Origin: Streptomyces roseofulvus
GTDB taxonomy: Bacteria; Actinomycetota; Actinomycetes; Streptomycetales; Streptomycetaceae
Assembly: GCF_039534915.1 (NCBI RefSeq)
Contig: NZ_BAAAWE010000001.1
Coordinates: 7,564,001 to 7,628,000, forward strand
Length of the DNA stretch: 64,000 bases
Reading direction: 5' to 3'
Shown here: piece by piece, positions 10,980 to 20,154 of the stretch
How the letters are laid out: each line of letters starts with the position of its first letter
Numbering within the stretch: the stretch's first letter is position 1
Program-made: the position numbers and the translations under genes
Notes under the pieces: generated by a model
What the model was told of the DNA's origin: nothing
The model's input: only the letters and a program-made list of their open reading frames with translations
Database searches by the model: none

Positions 10980-12179
10980 CTACCCCTGCCGGGGGACGAA
11001 CGCCGGACGCAGGGACGGGTCGACCGGGTCGTAGTAGCGGTGGAAGACCGGCGTGGCCGCGCCCGACAGCGGCGGGACGATCCAGCTCCAGTCGGCCGGG
11101 GTCGCCCGGCCGTGCCGCCGCTCCCGCGCGATGTGCTTCAGGAACCGCTCGGACTCGGTGTGGTGGTCCGCCATCGTCACCCCCGCCTCCTGGAAGGAGT
11201 GCAGCACCGCCACGTTCAGCTCCACCAGCGCCCGGTCCCGCCACAGCGTCCGCTCCGACGAGCGGTCCAGGCCCAGCTTCTCCGCGACCACCGGCAGCAG
11301 GTCGTAGCGGTCCGCGTCGGCCAGGTTCCGGGCGCCTATCTCGGTGCCCATGTACCAGCCGTTGAACGGCGCCGCCGGATACCGCACCCCGCCGATCTCC
11401 AGGACCATGTCGCTGATGGCCGGCACCGCGTACCAGCGCAGCCCGAGGCCGGCGAACCAGGCGTGCTCGGGATGGCGCAGCGGCACCTCCCGCACGGCGC
11501 CGTCCGGCAGTTCGTACCACTCCGGGCGGGCGCCGGGCCGCTCCCGCACCATCAGCGGCAGCACCTGGAAGGGCTCCTCCTCCCGCTTCCAGCCCAGCTC
11601 ACGGGCGAGCGCCGTGATCGCCGCCGTGCGCGGATCGCCGATCCAGCGGCCGGAAGCGGTGCGGTGGCCCGCGTACCGGACCAGCTGGTCGTTGACGATC
11701 CGGGGGGCCGGGCGGCCGGGCCGGTCCGGGGCGAAGACGGTGAGGACCGGGCGGATCCGCCCGCCGTTCTCCGCCGCCCGCAGGTGCTCGGCGCAGGCGG
11801 CCGCGATCCCGTCCGCGGACGACACCCCGCGCAGGTCCCGCACGACGAGGCTGCTCCAGTAGAGCCGTCCGATGCAGCGGGCCGCGTTGCGCCAGGCCAC
11901 CCGGGCGCCGAAGGCCAGCTCCTCGGGCGTGTGCTCGTAGGTGCCGGTACGGGCGATCTCCGCCCGCACCTGGCGGACCCGGGCGTCCGCGTCCCCGGCG
12001 CCCGGGGACTCGTCGTGGAACTGCCGGACGAACTCCTCCGCCTGCCGCCGGTCCACCCGCTCCGGCTCGCGCGGAACGGCCGCCGGCGGCACGACGGCGG
12101 GGGCCGCTGCGGCGGCCGAGTAGGGGCATGCGGCGCCGGCGGGGGCGGCCGCGCGGCGACGGATCAGACTGAAGACCAA
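10980..12179 (-). CDS. nos: Bacterial nitric oxide synthase, oxygenase domain
   Basis: Haem-thiolate enzyme that oxidises L-arginine to citrulline and NO. The oxygenase domain is complete and no reductase domain is attached, as in all bacterial NOS proteins. The haem ligand is Cys102 in WRNAARCIGR; FNGWYMGTEIGARN and the pterin-side ADWSWIVPPLSG motif are present. TTG 12179 is preferred because GGAGG lies 7 nt upstream; ATG 12200 is in frame but places that ribosome site inside the gene. In Streptomyces, NOS serves either nitration of natural products (TxtD) or stress and NO signalling. No nitrating P450 or peptide synthetase lies nearby, so the second is more likely here. Confidence 0.95.
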   Translation of the reverse strand: MVFSLIRRRAAAPAGAACPYSAAAAAPAVVPPAAVPREPERVDRRQAEEFVRQFHDESPGAGDADARVRQVRAEIARTGTYEHTPEELAFGARVAWRNAARCIGRLYWSSLVVRDLRGVSSADGIAAACAEHLRAAENGGRIRPVLTVFAPDRPGRPAPRIVNDQLVRYAGHRTASGRWIGDPRTAAITALARELGWKREEEPFQVLPLMVRERPGARPEWYELPDGAVREVPLRHPEHAWFAGLGLRWYAVPAISDMVLEIGGVRYPAAPFNGWYMGTEIGARNLADADRYDLLPVVAEKLGLDRSSERTLWRDRALVELNVAVLHSFQEAGVTMADHHTESERFLKHIARERRHGRATPADWSWIVPPLSGAATPVFHRYYDPVDPSLRPAFVPRQG

Positions 12180-12296
12180 GGTGTTTCCTCCCTGGCCCAT
12201 GACTACCGTACGGATTCGTCCGACTGTGGAGAGTGTTCGAACTTCGCCAGGGAGGGCGGTCCGTCCTGGTAAGGTGCCCGGCCCCCGGCAGCCGCC

Positions 12297-12695
12297 TCAG
12301 ACGGCGGTCAGCACGTCCTCGCGTACCCGCTCCAGGACCAGCCCGCCGTCGAGCCGGACCCGCGCCGTGACGACCGGCCGGCGGTCGCGGTACGCCGTCC
12401 ACGCCGGCTCAAGGGCGCGCACCCGCTCCTCCGCCCGCTCCCGGCTCGCCGGCGGCATCTGGGCACCGAACGCGTCGAGCAGCGACACGAGACGCTCGTA
12501 CTCCGCCGCCTCCGGATCCGGCCGGGCCTCCTCCGGCGCGTCGACCCGCTCGACGACCCCCTCCGCACCCGCCCCGATCAGCAGACCCCCGGCCACCGCC
12601 GCCGGCTCCTCGGCCGGGTCGCCGGCCACGGTGACCGTCCCGGCCACCCTCAGATCGGCCGCGAGGCGCACCCGCAGGCCCTGTGTGAGCGTCAT
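12297..12695 (-). CDS. Conserved hypothetical protein
   Basis: 132-residue soluble protein without a recognised family. The N-terminal half is beta-rich (LRVRLAADLRVAGTVTVAG), followed by an acidic segment (DAPEEARPDPEAAEYERL), a helical region and a final strand pair (TARVRLDGGLVLERV). ATG 12695 lacks a strong ribosome site. It lies upstream of nos in the same orientation, with 117 bp between, and could share regulation with it. Confidence 0.55.
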   Translation of the reverse strand: MTLTQGLRVRLAADLRVAGTVTVAGDPAEEPAAVAGGLLIGAGAEGVVERVDAPEEARPDPEAAEYERLVSLLDAFGAQMPPASRERAEERVRALEPAWTAYRDRRPVVTARVRLDGGLVLERVREDVLTAV

Positions 12696-12765
12696 CCGGC
12701 CTTCTTAGCACGGGGCGCCGCGACGCCGGGAGTGACGGCCCACCGGGCCCGCTCGTTCTCCACAC

Positions 12766-14706
12766 GTGCAACAACTCCGTACCCTTCGCGCCCGCCCGGC
12801 CGCCGGCATATCCGGCCCGCGTCCCTCCCGGGACGCGGCCGAGGCCGCGCTCGTCGAGCACTATCCCGCCCTGGTGCGCCTCGCCCACCTCGTCCTGCCG
12901 CCCTCGCTCGGCCGCCAGCGGCGCGTCCTCACCGCCCACGCCACCGTCCAGCGAGCCCTGCCCCGCGGCCGGCCGGACCGGTCCGCCGCCCCCGTGCCCC
13001 ATCCGCGGACGCCACGCGACGAGGCCCGGGCCTGGCTGCGGGCCCGCGTCGTCGCCCGCGCCCTCGCCGCCCGGCCGCTCCGGCCCGCGGCGCTCGCCCT
13101 GCCCCGGGTCACCGGACTGCGGCTCTTCCCCCGCTCCGGCGGCGGAGACGAGCTCGCCCTCGACCGCGCCCTCTCCGCCGTCACCCCGGAGACCCGAGCC
13201 GCCCTCGCGCTCACCGTCCTCGAAGGACTCACCCCGGAGCAGACCGCGGCCCTGCTGTCCGCGGCCGGCGCACGGGACCCCGGACGGGCCCTCGCCGGGG
13301 CGGAGGAGCTGCGCGCCGGAGTCTCCGGCGACCTCGCCGCCCTGCTGCGCGGCCCCGAGTTCGACCCCTGCACGGTCCACCTGCGCCCCACCGACCTGCT
13401 GCGCCGCCGGCGCCGAGGCCGGGCCGGGATCCTCGCGGCGGCCCTTCTCCTCGTCGCCGTCCCCGTCGCAGCCGACGCCCTCCGCGCGGAAGCGCCCCCG
13501 CCCGCCCCGGCACCGGCCGCGCCCTCCGCCGACCCGGCGGAGCTCCGGCGGGCCGATCCCGACCGCTGGGCCGACACCTCCCGAGTGGACTTCACCGCCT
13601 GGCCCGCCCGGGGCGCCCGGACCGGCGACACCGCGCTGCTCGGCCGCGCCCTCGACGCCTGGACCGGGGGAGACGCCGTCACGCGCACCACCCCAGGGAC
13701 GGCCGGCGGACCCCCGTCCGCGCCTCCCGCGCTGCTGTACGCGGGCGATGTCGACGGTGACCCGGTCGTGCTGCTCCACGACGGCCTCCGGCTCGCCCGC
13801 TACACCGAGCCGTCCACCGGCCGGCCCGTGCTCACCCTGGCCCGCGCGGACGACGCCGACGTCACCACCGCGGCCTCGGTCGCCCTCTCCCGCACCGGCG
13901 CCGGCACCCGCTTCCTCCTCGCTCCCTGGATCGCCGAGGCGGGCGCGCGGGACCTGCGCGCGCCGGCGGCCCCCGCCCGGGCGCTGCCCGTGGCGCGGGA
14001 CGGGGTCACCGCGCCCGTCCCCCTGCCCGCCCCCGGGCCCGGCGCGGCGGCCGACTGCGCCGCGACCACCGTGCTCCAGCTGCGCTCGTCCGCCCGGATC
14101 GTCGAGGACCACGCCTTCCTCGTCGCCGACCTCGGCGGCCTCGGCCCCGCCCACCTCACCTGGACGCCGCTTCCCGCTCCCGGGATCCCCTCCCGGCAGC
14201 CCCGCGAGGCCGCGGGGCCAGCGGGGCTGGCGGCCTGGGCGCGTACCGGCTGCCTCCTCGACGGGCTCCGGGACTCCGGCGTCCGCTCCGTCAACCGCTG
14301 GGAGTTCGCCGCACAGGAGCTGCCCGAGCGGGCGGGCCGGGCGCTGTGGGCGTGCGTCCGCGCCGAGACCTGGGAGGGCACCGGCCGGGCCGACGTCCTC
14401 CTGGAGACACCGGTCCGTCCCCCGGGGCCCGCCCGGCCCCTCGCCTCCGTGCCCGACACGGCCGCCTGCGGGCGCTTCGGGCAGCACGTCCTCGCGGGAG
14501 GACCCTGGACGGCGCCGTCGGGCACGCGCTACCTGCTCGCGGCGGGCAGCCGGCACGTCGTCGGGATCACCGCGGGCGGTGCCGTCCGCGCCCACGCGCG
14601 GGGCGCGGTCCTCGCCGTCCGCTCCGCCGCGGAGGGCGTGGTCGTCCTCGACGGGCGGCTCGCCGACGGAGGCGTACTGCGCGGCTGGACACCCCCCTCC
14701 CGCTGA
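12766..14706 (+). CDS. Membrane protein with sigma-factor-like N-terminal domain
   Basis: 646-residue protein of unusual design. Residues about 24-210 resemble an ECF-type sigma factor: a region-2-like helix set (ALVEHYPALVRLAHLVLPPS) and a region-4-like part (TPETRAALALTVLEGLTPEQ) with a degenerate helix-turn-helix. A basic stop (LLRRRRRGR) and a single transmembrane helix (about 224-243) lead into a ~400-residue extracytoplasmic region with repeated beta-type blocks and a few Cys. The canonical sigma DNA-contact residues are eroded, so a membrane-tethered transcription regulator or a decoy domain is inference. GTG 12766 has no good ribosome site, so the start is uncertain. Confidence 0.65.
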   Translation: MQQLRTLRARPAAGISGPRPSRDAAEAALVEHYPALVRLAHLVLPPSLGRQRRVLTAHATVQRALPRGRPDRSAAPVPHPRTPRDEARAWLRARVVARALAARPLRPAALALPRVTGLRLFPRSGGGDELALDRALSAVTPETRAALALTVLEGLTPEQTAALLSAAGARDPGRALAGAEELRAGVSGDLAALLRGPEFDPCTVHLRPTDLLRRRRRGRAGILAAALLLVAVPVAADALRAEAPPPAPAPAAPSADPAELRRADPDRWADTSRVDFTAWPARGARTGDTALLGRALDAWTGGDAVTRTTPGTAGGPPSAPPALLYAGDVDGDPVVLLHDGLRLARYTEPSTGRPVLTLARADDADVTTAASVALSRTGAGTRFLLAPWIAEAGARDLRAPAAPARALPVARDGVTAPVPLPAPGPGAAADCAATTVLQLRSSARIVEDHAFLVADLGGLGPAHLTWTPLPAPGIPSRQPREAAGPAGLAAWARTGCLLDGLRDSGVRSVNRWEFAAQELPERAGRALWACVRAETWEGTGRADVLLETPVRPPGPARPLASVPDTAACGRFGQHVLAGGPWTAPSGTRYLLAAGSRHVVGITAGGAVRAHARGAVLAVRSAAEGVVVLDGRLADGGVLRGWTPPSR

Positions 14707-14730
14707 GCGGCGCCCCCCGGGGCGGCCCGC

Positions 14731-15062
14731 TCAGGACCGGAGGGAGCCGGCCAGCGGCGGCGACGGGATGCGGCGGAGGGGCGCCGCCGGCCCGTCGCGG
14801 ACCACCAGCACGGCGGCGGTGACGGCCGTCGCCGCCATGGCGAGGGTGCCGATCGCGGCCGTGCCGCGCGCGGACCAGGTGGCGGCCGCGAGCGCCGGGG
14901 CGGCGATCAGGAAACGGTCGAAGCGCTCGACCGGTGGGGTGAGGACGTCGGCGAGGGTGGCGAGGACGATCACCAGGAACGGCAGCGCCCGCCCGAGCAC
15001 GTAGCGGAACTCCCGCGGCGCGCGGGGCCCAGCCGCGGGGACGCGGTCGGATCCGCAGGCAT
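14731..15062 (-). pseudogene. Truncated, probably frameshifted PP2C phosphatase N-terminus
   Basis: A good ribosome site (GGAAGGAG) precedes ATG 15062, but that frame stops after about 30 codons. The next frame, open from about 15000 down to 14731, encodes a hydrophobic segment (GRALPFLVIVLATLADVLTP, then two more membrane helices). This matches, from memory, the membrane N-terminus of Streptomyces PP2C phosphatases. One missing base near 15010-15020 would join the frames. The phosphatase domain itself is absent: the frame ends at PPLAGSLRS. Either a decayed gene or, if translated from GTG 15000, an 89-residue membrane protein. Confidence 0.5.
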
Positions 15063-15194
15063 GGCTCTCCTTCCTCGGGCCCCGCCCGGAGGCGGATCGC
15101 GGCGGCCTTCGTAGGGACAGCCTGCCGGGCCGTGGCGGCCGTCCGGCAGGGCCGTACGTCACCCCCGGCCGGGACGTCCGACCCGGCGGGCGGA

Positions 15195-16997
15195 TCACGA
15201 GGGGAGGTGCTGCTCGGCCCAGACGACCTTGCCGCCGGAGGTGCGGCAGGAGCCCCAGCGGCGGCACAGCATGTTCACGAGCTGGAGACCGCGGCCCCCC
15301 TCGTCGCTGAGGTCGGCGTGCTGGATCTGCGGCAGGTCGGGGCCGGTGTCCGACACCTCGACGACCAGCCGCTCCCCGCGCAGCAGCCGCAGCTCGCCCG
15401 GCCCGTTCCCGTACCGCAGGGCGTTGCCGACCAGCTCGGAGACGACCAGCTCGCACACGTCGGCGAGGTCGTCCAGGCCCCACTCGGCGAGCTGCCGGGT
15501 GACGAGCCGCCGGGCCTCGGAGGCGGCCCTGCCGTCGCCGGAGAGCGGCCACACCCGCAGCCCGGTCTCCGCGCCGAGCCGCACGGACCGCGCGGTCAGC
15601 AGCACCGCCTCGTCGAACCGGCCCGGCCCCGCCGGGGCCGCCGCGATCAGCCCGCCGCCCTCCAGCGCGGACGGCGGCAGCCCGAGCGCGGCCGCCCGCA
15701 GCCGTGCGAGCTGCTCCTCCAGGTCGGCGCCCCGCGCCTTCACCAGCCCGTCCGTGAACAGCACGAGCGCGCCGTCGTCCGGCACGGTGACCGTGACCGG
15801 GTCGTACGGGATCACCCCGGCGCCCAGCGGCGCCCCGGCCGGCAGCCCGACGAACGAGGCCCCGCCGCGCCCGTCGAGCAGCAGCGGCGGCAGGTGTCCC
15901 GCGCCGGCCAGCGTGCAGGAGGAGTCCGCGGGGTCGTAGACCGCGCAGAGGAAGGTGGCGACCTGGTCGTCCTCCAGATCGCGGGTGGCGAGGTCCAGCC
16001 GGGCGAGGACCCGCTCGGGCGCCATGTCGAGGGTCATCAGGGTGCGGGCGACGGCCCGGAGCCGGCCCATCGTGGCGGCGGCGGGAAGTCCCTGGCCCAT
16101 GACGTCGCCCGCCATCAGCGCCGTACGGCCGCCGGGCAGCGACATGACGTCGTACCAGTCGCCGCCCACCGTGTGGCGGGCCGCCGAGGGGGCGTACTCG
16201 CCGTGCACCCGCAGTCCCGGGGTGACCGGCGTCGCCCGGGGCAGCAGGGTGCGCTGGAGCGAGACGACGTGCTCGCGCTCCCGGCCGTACAGCCGGGCGT
16301 TGTCGATGAAGACGGCCGCGCGCGAGGCCAGCTGCTCGGCGAGGACCAGGTCGGTGGGGGAGAAGGGCGGACTGCCCGGACCGCGGACGAAGTCGGCGCT
16401 GCCGAGCAGCAGCCCGCGGGCGATCAGCGGCACCGCCAGATAGCTGTGCACGCCCAGCGCGCGCATCTTCTCCGCCCCGCTCGCGGTGGGGGCCACGCGG
16501 GCGAAGTCCTCCTCACGCATCCTGGCCACCAGGACGGGCTCGCCGCGCCGCAGACAGTACCGGTGCAGCAGCGTCTCGTGCCGCGTCTGGTCGCGCACAT
16601 AGGTCTCGCCGACCGGCACGGCCTCCAGGGTGCTCATGGTGTCGACGGCGGAGAGCGCGACCGCCCGCATCGGCGGGACGCCGCTGCCGGTCCAGCGGGA
16701 GCCCTCCTCACCGTGCAGGACGCTCTCCAGGATGTCCACCGCGGCGCCGTCGGCGAAGCCGGGGACGGTGAACTCGGCCAGCTCCCGGGCGGTGCTCTCC
16801 AGGTCCAGCGTGGTGCCGATACGGGTGGTCGCGGCGTTGAGCCAAGCGAGCCGTTCCTCGGTGTCCGGGGCGTCGAGCGGAATCGCCCCGTCGGCGCGGC
16901 GGCGCCGGGCACGCAGCGCCGCGGACCGGTACACCGCCGAGGTGCGCACGGGCGAGACCCTGCCGGTCAGGCGTCGTCCGTCGCTGCCGCCGCTCAC
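15195..16997 (-). CDS. GAF-PP2C-HATPase regulatory phosphatase
   Basis: 600-residue serine/threonine phosphatase of the RsbU/SpoIIE class, likely controlling an anti-sigma pathway. Order of domains: GAF (about 50-230), PP2C (about 240-445, with VGGDWYDVM, MAGDVMGQG and LVLFTDGLV metal-site motifs) and a C-terminal HATPase of the anti-sigma-kinase type (about 480-595, ELVGNALRYGNG, GGRGLQLVN). Having both a phosphatase and an RsbW-like kinase on one chain is a common actinomycete arrangement. GTG 16997 has GGAGG 8 nt upstream; ATG 17012, five codons earlier, contains that site. A PP2C remnant lies just downstream at 14731-15062. Confidence 0.9.
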   Translation of the reverse strand: MSGGSDGRRLTGRVSPVRTSAVYRSAALRARRRRADGAIPLDAPDTEERLAWLNAATTRIGTTLDLESTARELAEFTVPGFADGAAVDILESVLHGEEGSRWTGSGVPPMRAVALSAVDTMSTLEAVPVGETYVRDQTRHETLLHRYCLRRGEPVLVARMREEDFARVAPTASGAEKMRALGVHSYLAVPLIARGLLLGSADFVRGPGSPPFSPTDLVLAEQLASRAAVFIDNARLYGREREHVVSLQRTLLPRATPVTPGLRVHGEYAPSAARHTVGGDWYDVMSLPGGRTALMAGDVMGQGLPAAATMGRLRAVARTLMTLDMAPERVLARLDLATRDLEDDQVATFLCAVYDPADSSCTLAGAGHLPPLLLDGRGGASFVGLPAGAPLGAGVIPYDPVTVTVPDDGALVLFTDGLVKARGADLEEQLARLRAAALGLPPSALEGGGLIAAAPAGPGRFDEAVLLTARSVRLGAETGLRVWPLSGDGRAASEARRLVTRQLAEWGLDDLADVCELVVSELVGNALRYGNGPGELRLLRGERLVVEVSDTGPDLPQIQHADLSDEGGRGLQLVNMLCRRWGSCRTSGGKVVWAEQHLPS

Positions 16998-17218
16998 TCT
17001 TCCGGCCTCCATGGGGGATCTCGACCAGGTGTGGTGCACAGTCTGCACCGGAAGACCGTCCGGCGCACCATCCGAACAGCAGCGGAATCGCAACCGAACG
17101 GTACCTCTGTCACATCCGCCGAACGGGTGAAACCTGTTCGGGGGATGTTTCGTCCTCTCCCCCGGGACCGCGTCGAAGGACGCGGGGTCGCAACGGGAAC
17201 GCGAGGATCGGAGGGCGC

Positions 17219-18043
17219 ATGCGCCGGATGGGCAAGTACACCGCGCACGTGGCCGTGTTGGCGTCGGCGGTCGGCATCAGCCTGGCCGCCTGGGGGGCGA
17301 CGGCGCTGGTGGGCGACGACGGCGAGAACGCCGCCGCCCCGGGCGGCGGGGCCGCGGCCCGGCCGGGTGTGCCGGCCCAGCGGAACGCGGAGCCGGGCCG
17401 GCCGGCGAAGCCCGCGGTCCGGGTCCCGGAGGGCATCGCGCACGCGGCCGAAGCGGGCGGACGGGCCGTCAACATCACCATCGACGACGGTCCCGACCCC
17501 CGGTGGACGCCGCAGGTGCTCGACATCCTGAAGGAGAACGACGTCAAGGCCGTCTTCTGCATGATCGGCCCGCAGGCGCAGCAGTACCCCGACCTGGTGA
17601 AGCGCGTGGTGGCCGAGGGGCACCGGCTGTGCGACCACACGATGACCCACGACACGACGATGGACCGCAAGCCCGTCGCGTACCAGAAGCGGCAGATCCT
17701 CGACGCGCGGAAGCTGATCGAGGAGGCCGCCGGCGGGGTGGAGGTGCAGTACTACCGGGCCCCGGGCGGGGCGTTCACCCCGGACAGCCGGAAGATAGCC
17801 GCGGCCGCCGGGATGCGGCCGCTGGGATGGAACGTGGACACCAAGGACTTCGAACGGCCCGGCGCCGCCGCCATCGTGGCGACCGTCAAGAACGAGCTGC
17901 CCAACGGGCCGACCATCCTCTTCCACGACGGCGGCGGCGACCGTTCGCAGAGCGTGACGGCGCTGCGCGAGGTGCTGCCCTGGCTGAAGGAGCAGGGCCA
18001 CACCTTCAGCTTCCCGGTCCGCACGGCCCCGGACACCCCCTGA
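17219..18043 (+). CDS. Polysaccharide deacetylase (NodB domain), exported
   Basis: 274-residue carbohydrate esterase family 4 protein that removes acetyl groups from N-acetylated glycans such as peptidoglycan or chitin. Residues 1-31 form a signal/anchor helix, a Pro/Ala-rich linker follows, and the NodB domain begins near 82. Metal and catalytic residues are present: Asp89-Asp90 in TIDDGPD, His140 and His144 in CDHTMTH, RAPGG motif near 180, and HDGGG near the end. ATG 17219 is preceded by GGAGG. Lacks a lipobox, unlike the second NodB protein of this window at 56753. Confidence 0.92.
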   Translation: MRRMGKYTAHVAVLASAVGISLAAWGATALVGDDGENAAAPGGGAAARPGVPAQRNAEPGRPAKPAVRVPEGIAHAAEAGGRAVNITIDDGPDPRWTPQVLDILKENDVKAVFCMIGPQAQQYPDLVKRVVAEGHRLCDHTMTHDTTMDRKPVAYQKRQILDARKLIEEAAGGVEVQYYRAPGGAFTPDSRKIAAAAGMRPLGWNVDTKDFERPGAAAIVATVKNELPNGPTILFHDGGGDRSQSVTALREVLPWLKEQGHTFSFPVRTAPDTP

Positions 18044-18064
18044 CCTGCGGGGCCGCACGGTCCG

Positions 18065-18505
18065 TCAGCGCTTGACGGTGTCGTCGGTCTTGAGGTCCTC
18101 GACGGCCTCGTCGAACTCGTCGACCTCGTCGGGGCAGTAGACCTGGAGGACGATCCGCTCGACGTCGACCGCCTTGGAGTCGGCGATCACCGGGCGGTTG
18201 CCGGGGCCGGGGGCGCCGGTGGTGAGCTGCTGGAGCCGGTACAGCGCCTTCTTCAGGGCGTTGCCGGGGTTCTCGCAGACCGGGCCGCCGTCGGTGCCGA
18301 GCAGGCGCTCGGCGGTCTCCAGGTCGGGGGCGGGATACCCGGCCTTCACCAGCTGCTCGCTGAGCTGCTGCGCCTTCTGGGACGTCTCCTGGGTCCGCTT
18401 GAAGCTGCCGTAGCGGACGATGCCGGTGATCAGCAGGCCGACCAGGATCACGATCGCGCCCCAGTAGATCCACTTGTGCTCGGAGGCGAAGCGGGTCGGG
18501 CTCAT
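18065..18505 (-). CDS. Small membrane-anchored partner of the adjacent permease
   Basis: 146-residue protein. One N-terminal membrane helix (about 12-31, WIYWGAIVILVGLLITGI) is followed by a soluble helical region with two Cys (VCENPG, VYCPDE). No known family. Its ATG overlaps the stop of the upstream amino-acid permease gene (ATGA), so translation is coupled and a role as an accessory or regulatory subunit of that permease is likely, though not shown. It ends 21 bp from the convergent deacetylase. Confidence 0.7.
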   Translation of the reverse strand: MSPTRFASEHKWIYWGAIVILVGLLITGIVRYGSFKRTQETSQKAQQLSEQLVKAGYPAPDLETAERLLGTDGGPVCENPGNALKKALYRLQQLTTGAPGPGNRPVIADSKAVDVERIVLQVYCPDEVDEFDEAVEDLKTDDTVKR

Positions 18506-19968
18506 GCGGCGTCTCCCTCGTTCGGGGCGGCGGCCTCGGCCGTGCGCCAGCTGGGCTTGCGCAGCTTCAGGAACGTCCAGGGGATGAGCAGTCCGAGGAT
18601 CACCAGACCGCCGCCGACGATGGCGACGTACGACAGCACGCTGCCGCTGCCGAACTGCGAGGGCGGGACGAAGCCGATGAACAGGGCCGCGAGCGAGGCC
18701 AGCAGCCCGACCGAGCAGATCAGACCGAGGGCGGGCGCCCGGTAGCCGCGCGGGTGGTCCGGCTGGAGCTTCCGCAGCCGCATCGCCGCGACGAACATCA
18801 GCAGGTAGACGATGAGGTAGACCTGCGTGGTGATGGTCGAGAAGATCCAGTACACGCTGGAGACGTTCGGGATCAGCGCGTACCCGAGGGCGATGACCGA
18901 GGTGACGACGCCCTGGGTGACGAGGATGTTCTGCTGGATGCCGAACTTGTTGAGCTTCTGCAGGAACGGCGGCAGATAGCCCTCGCTGCGGGAGATCTCC
19001 AGGAGGCCCTTGGACGGGCCGGCCAGCCAGGTCAGCATGCCGCCGAGCGAGGCGGAGATCAGCATGACGGCCGCGATCGGTGTCATCCACCCGACGTGGA
19101 AGTACGAGAAGAAGGCGTCGAACGCCTGCATCACGCCGGCCGTGAGGCTCAGCTGGTCCGCCGGGACGACCCAGCTGATCGCCAGCGCCGGCAGGATGAA
19201 GATCAGCAGCACCAGGCCCATCGCCAGGAACATCGACTTCGGGTACTCCTTCGCCGGGTCCTTCAGCGAGGAGACGTGCACCGCGTTCATCTCCATGCCC
19301 GAGTACGACAGGAAGTTGTTGACGATCAGGACGAGGCTCGCGAGACCGGTCCACTGCGGCAGCAGATGGCTCGCGTCCATCGGCGCCGCCGACGGGTTGC
19401 CCTGGCCGAGGAAGACCATGCCGAGCACGACGAGGATGGTGCCGGGCACCAGCGTGCCGATGATCAGGCCCCAGGACGACAGCCCGGCGAGGGCCTTGGT
19501 GCCGCGCGAGGAGACCCAGACGCCGGTCCAGTACAGGACCATGATGACGATCGCGGTGTAGACGCCGTTCGACGCGAGCGAGGGATCGATCACGAAGGCG
19601 ATCGTCGAGGCCACGAAGGCCAGCAGGCTCGGATAGTAGAAGATCGTCATCGCGAACTGGCACCACACGGCGAGGAAGCCCAGCGGCTTCGACAGCCCCT
19701 CCGCCACCCACCGGTACACACCGCCCGACCAGCCGGAGGCCAGCTCGGCGGAGACCAGGGCCGTCGGCAGCAGGAACACGATGGCGGGCACCAGATAGAG
19801 GAAGACGCAGGCCAGGCCGTAGACGGCCATCGTCGGCGCGGCGCGCAGGCTCGCCACCGAGGCGGTCGTCATCAGGGCCAGCGTCACCCAGGTGATCGTG
19901 GGCGGAGCGACCGGCCGTGCCTCCACGCGGGGTTTCGGCAGATCGGCCGGGACGTCCATCGATGCCAT
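18502..19968 (-). CDS. APC-family amino acid permease
   Basis: 488-residue transporter with about 12 hydrophobic helices, of the amino acid-polyamine-organocation superfamily and closest in feel to the glutamate/GABA antiporter (GadC-like) branch. The first helix lies at about 25-48 (PTITWVTLALMTTASVASL), and the unwound substrate-binding glycine stretch appears as SGWSGGVYRW. ATG 19968 is preceded by AGGAGG at 5 nt. It forms a translationally coupled pair with the small membrane protein at 18065-18505. Substrate not determined; no decarboxylase gene is adjacent. Confidence 0.88.
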   Translation of the reverse strand: MASMDVPADLPKPRVEARPVAPPTITWVTLALMTTASVASLRAAPTMAVYGLACVFLYLVPAIVFLLPTALVSAELASGWSGGVYRWVAEGLSKPLGFLAVWCQFAMTIFYYPSLLAFVASTIAFVIDPSLASNGVYTAIVIMVLYWTGVWVSSRGTKALAGLSSWGLIIGTLVPGTILVVLGMVFLGQGNPSAAPMDASHLLPQWTGLASLVLIVNNFLSYSGMEMNAVHVSSLKDPAKEYPKSMFLAMGLVLLIFILPALAISWVVPADQLSLTAGVMQAFDAFFSYFHVGWMTPIAAVMLISASLGGMLTWLAGPSKGLLEISRSEGYLPPFLQKLNKFGIQQNILVTQGVVTSVIALGYALIPNVSSVYWIFSTITTQVYLIVYLLMFVAAMRLRKLQPDHPRGYRAPALGLICSVGLLASLAALFIGFVPPSQFGSGSVLSYVAIVGGGLVILGLLIPWTFLKLRKPSWRTAEAAAPNEGDAA

Positions 19969-20154
19969 GGGCCCTCCTCAGGTGGAACCGACGTGATCCG
20001 CACCAGGCTGCGCGACGGGGGAGGGGGCCGCAGGGCGGGACGGCCGTTCGGGTGACGGAGGGCCGGGAGAGGCGGGGGCGAGCGGCGCCGGATGCCGGGC
20101 GCGGCCCGGTGGGGGATGCTGATCGTTCGTCACCCTGGACCCGAGGAGGCGGTC

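Noticed and set aside
12180..12296. NsrR or NO-responsive operator before nos
   Set aside because: No repeat comparable to the site before hmp could be found; the TTCGAAC motif alone is not evidence.
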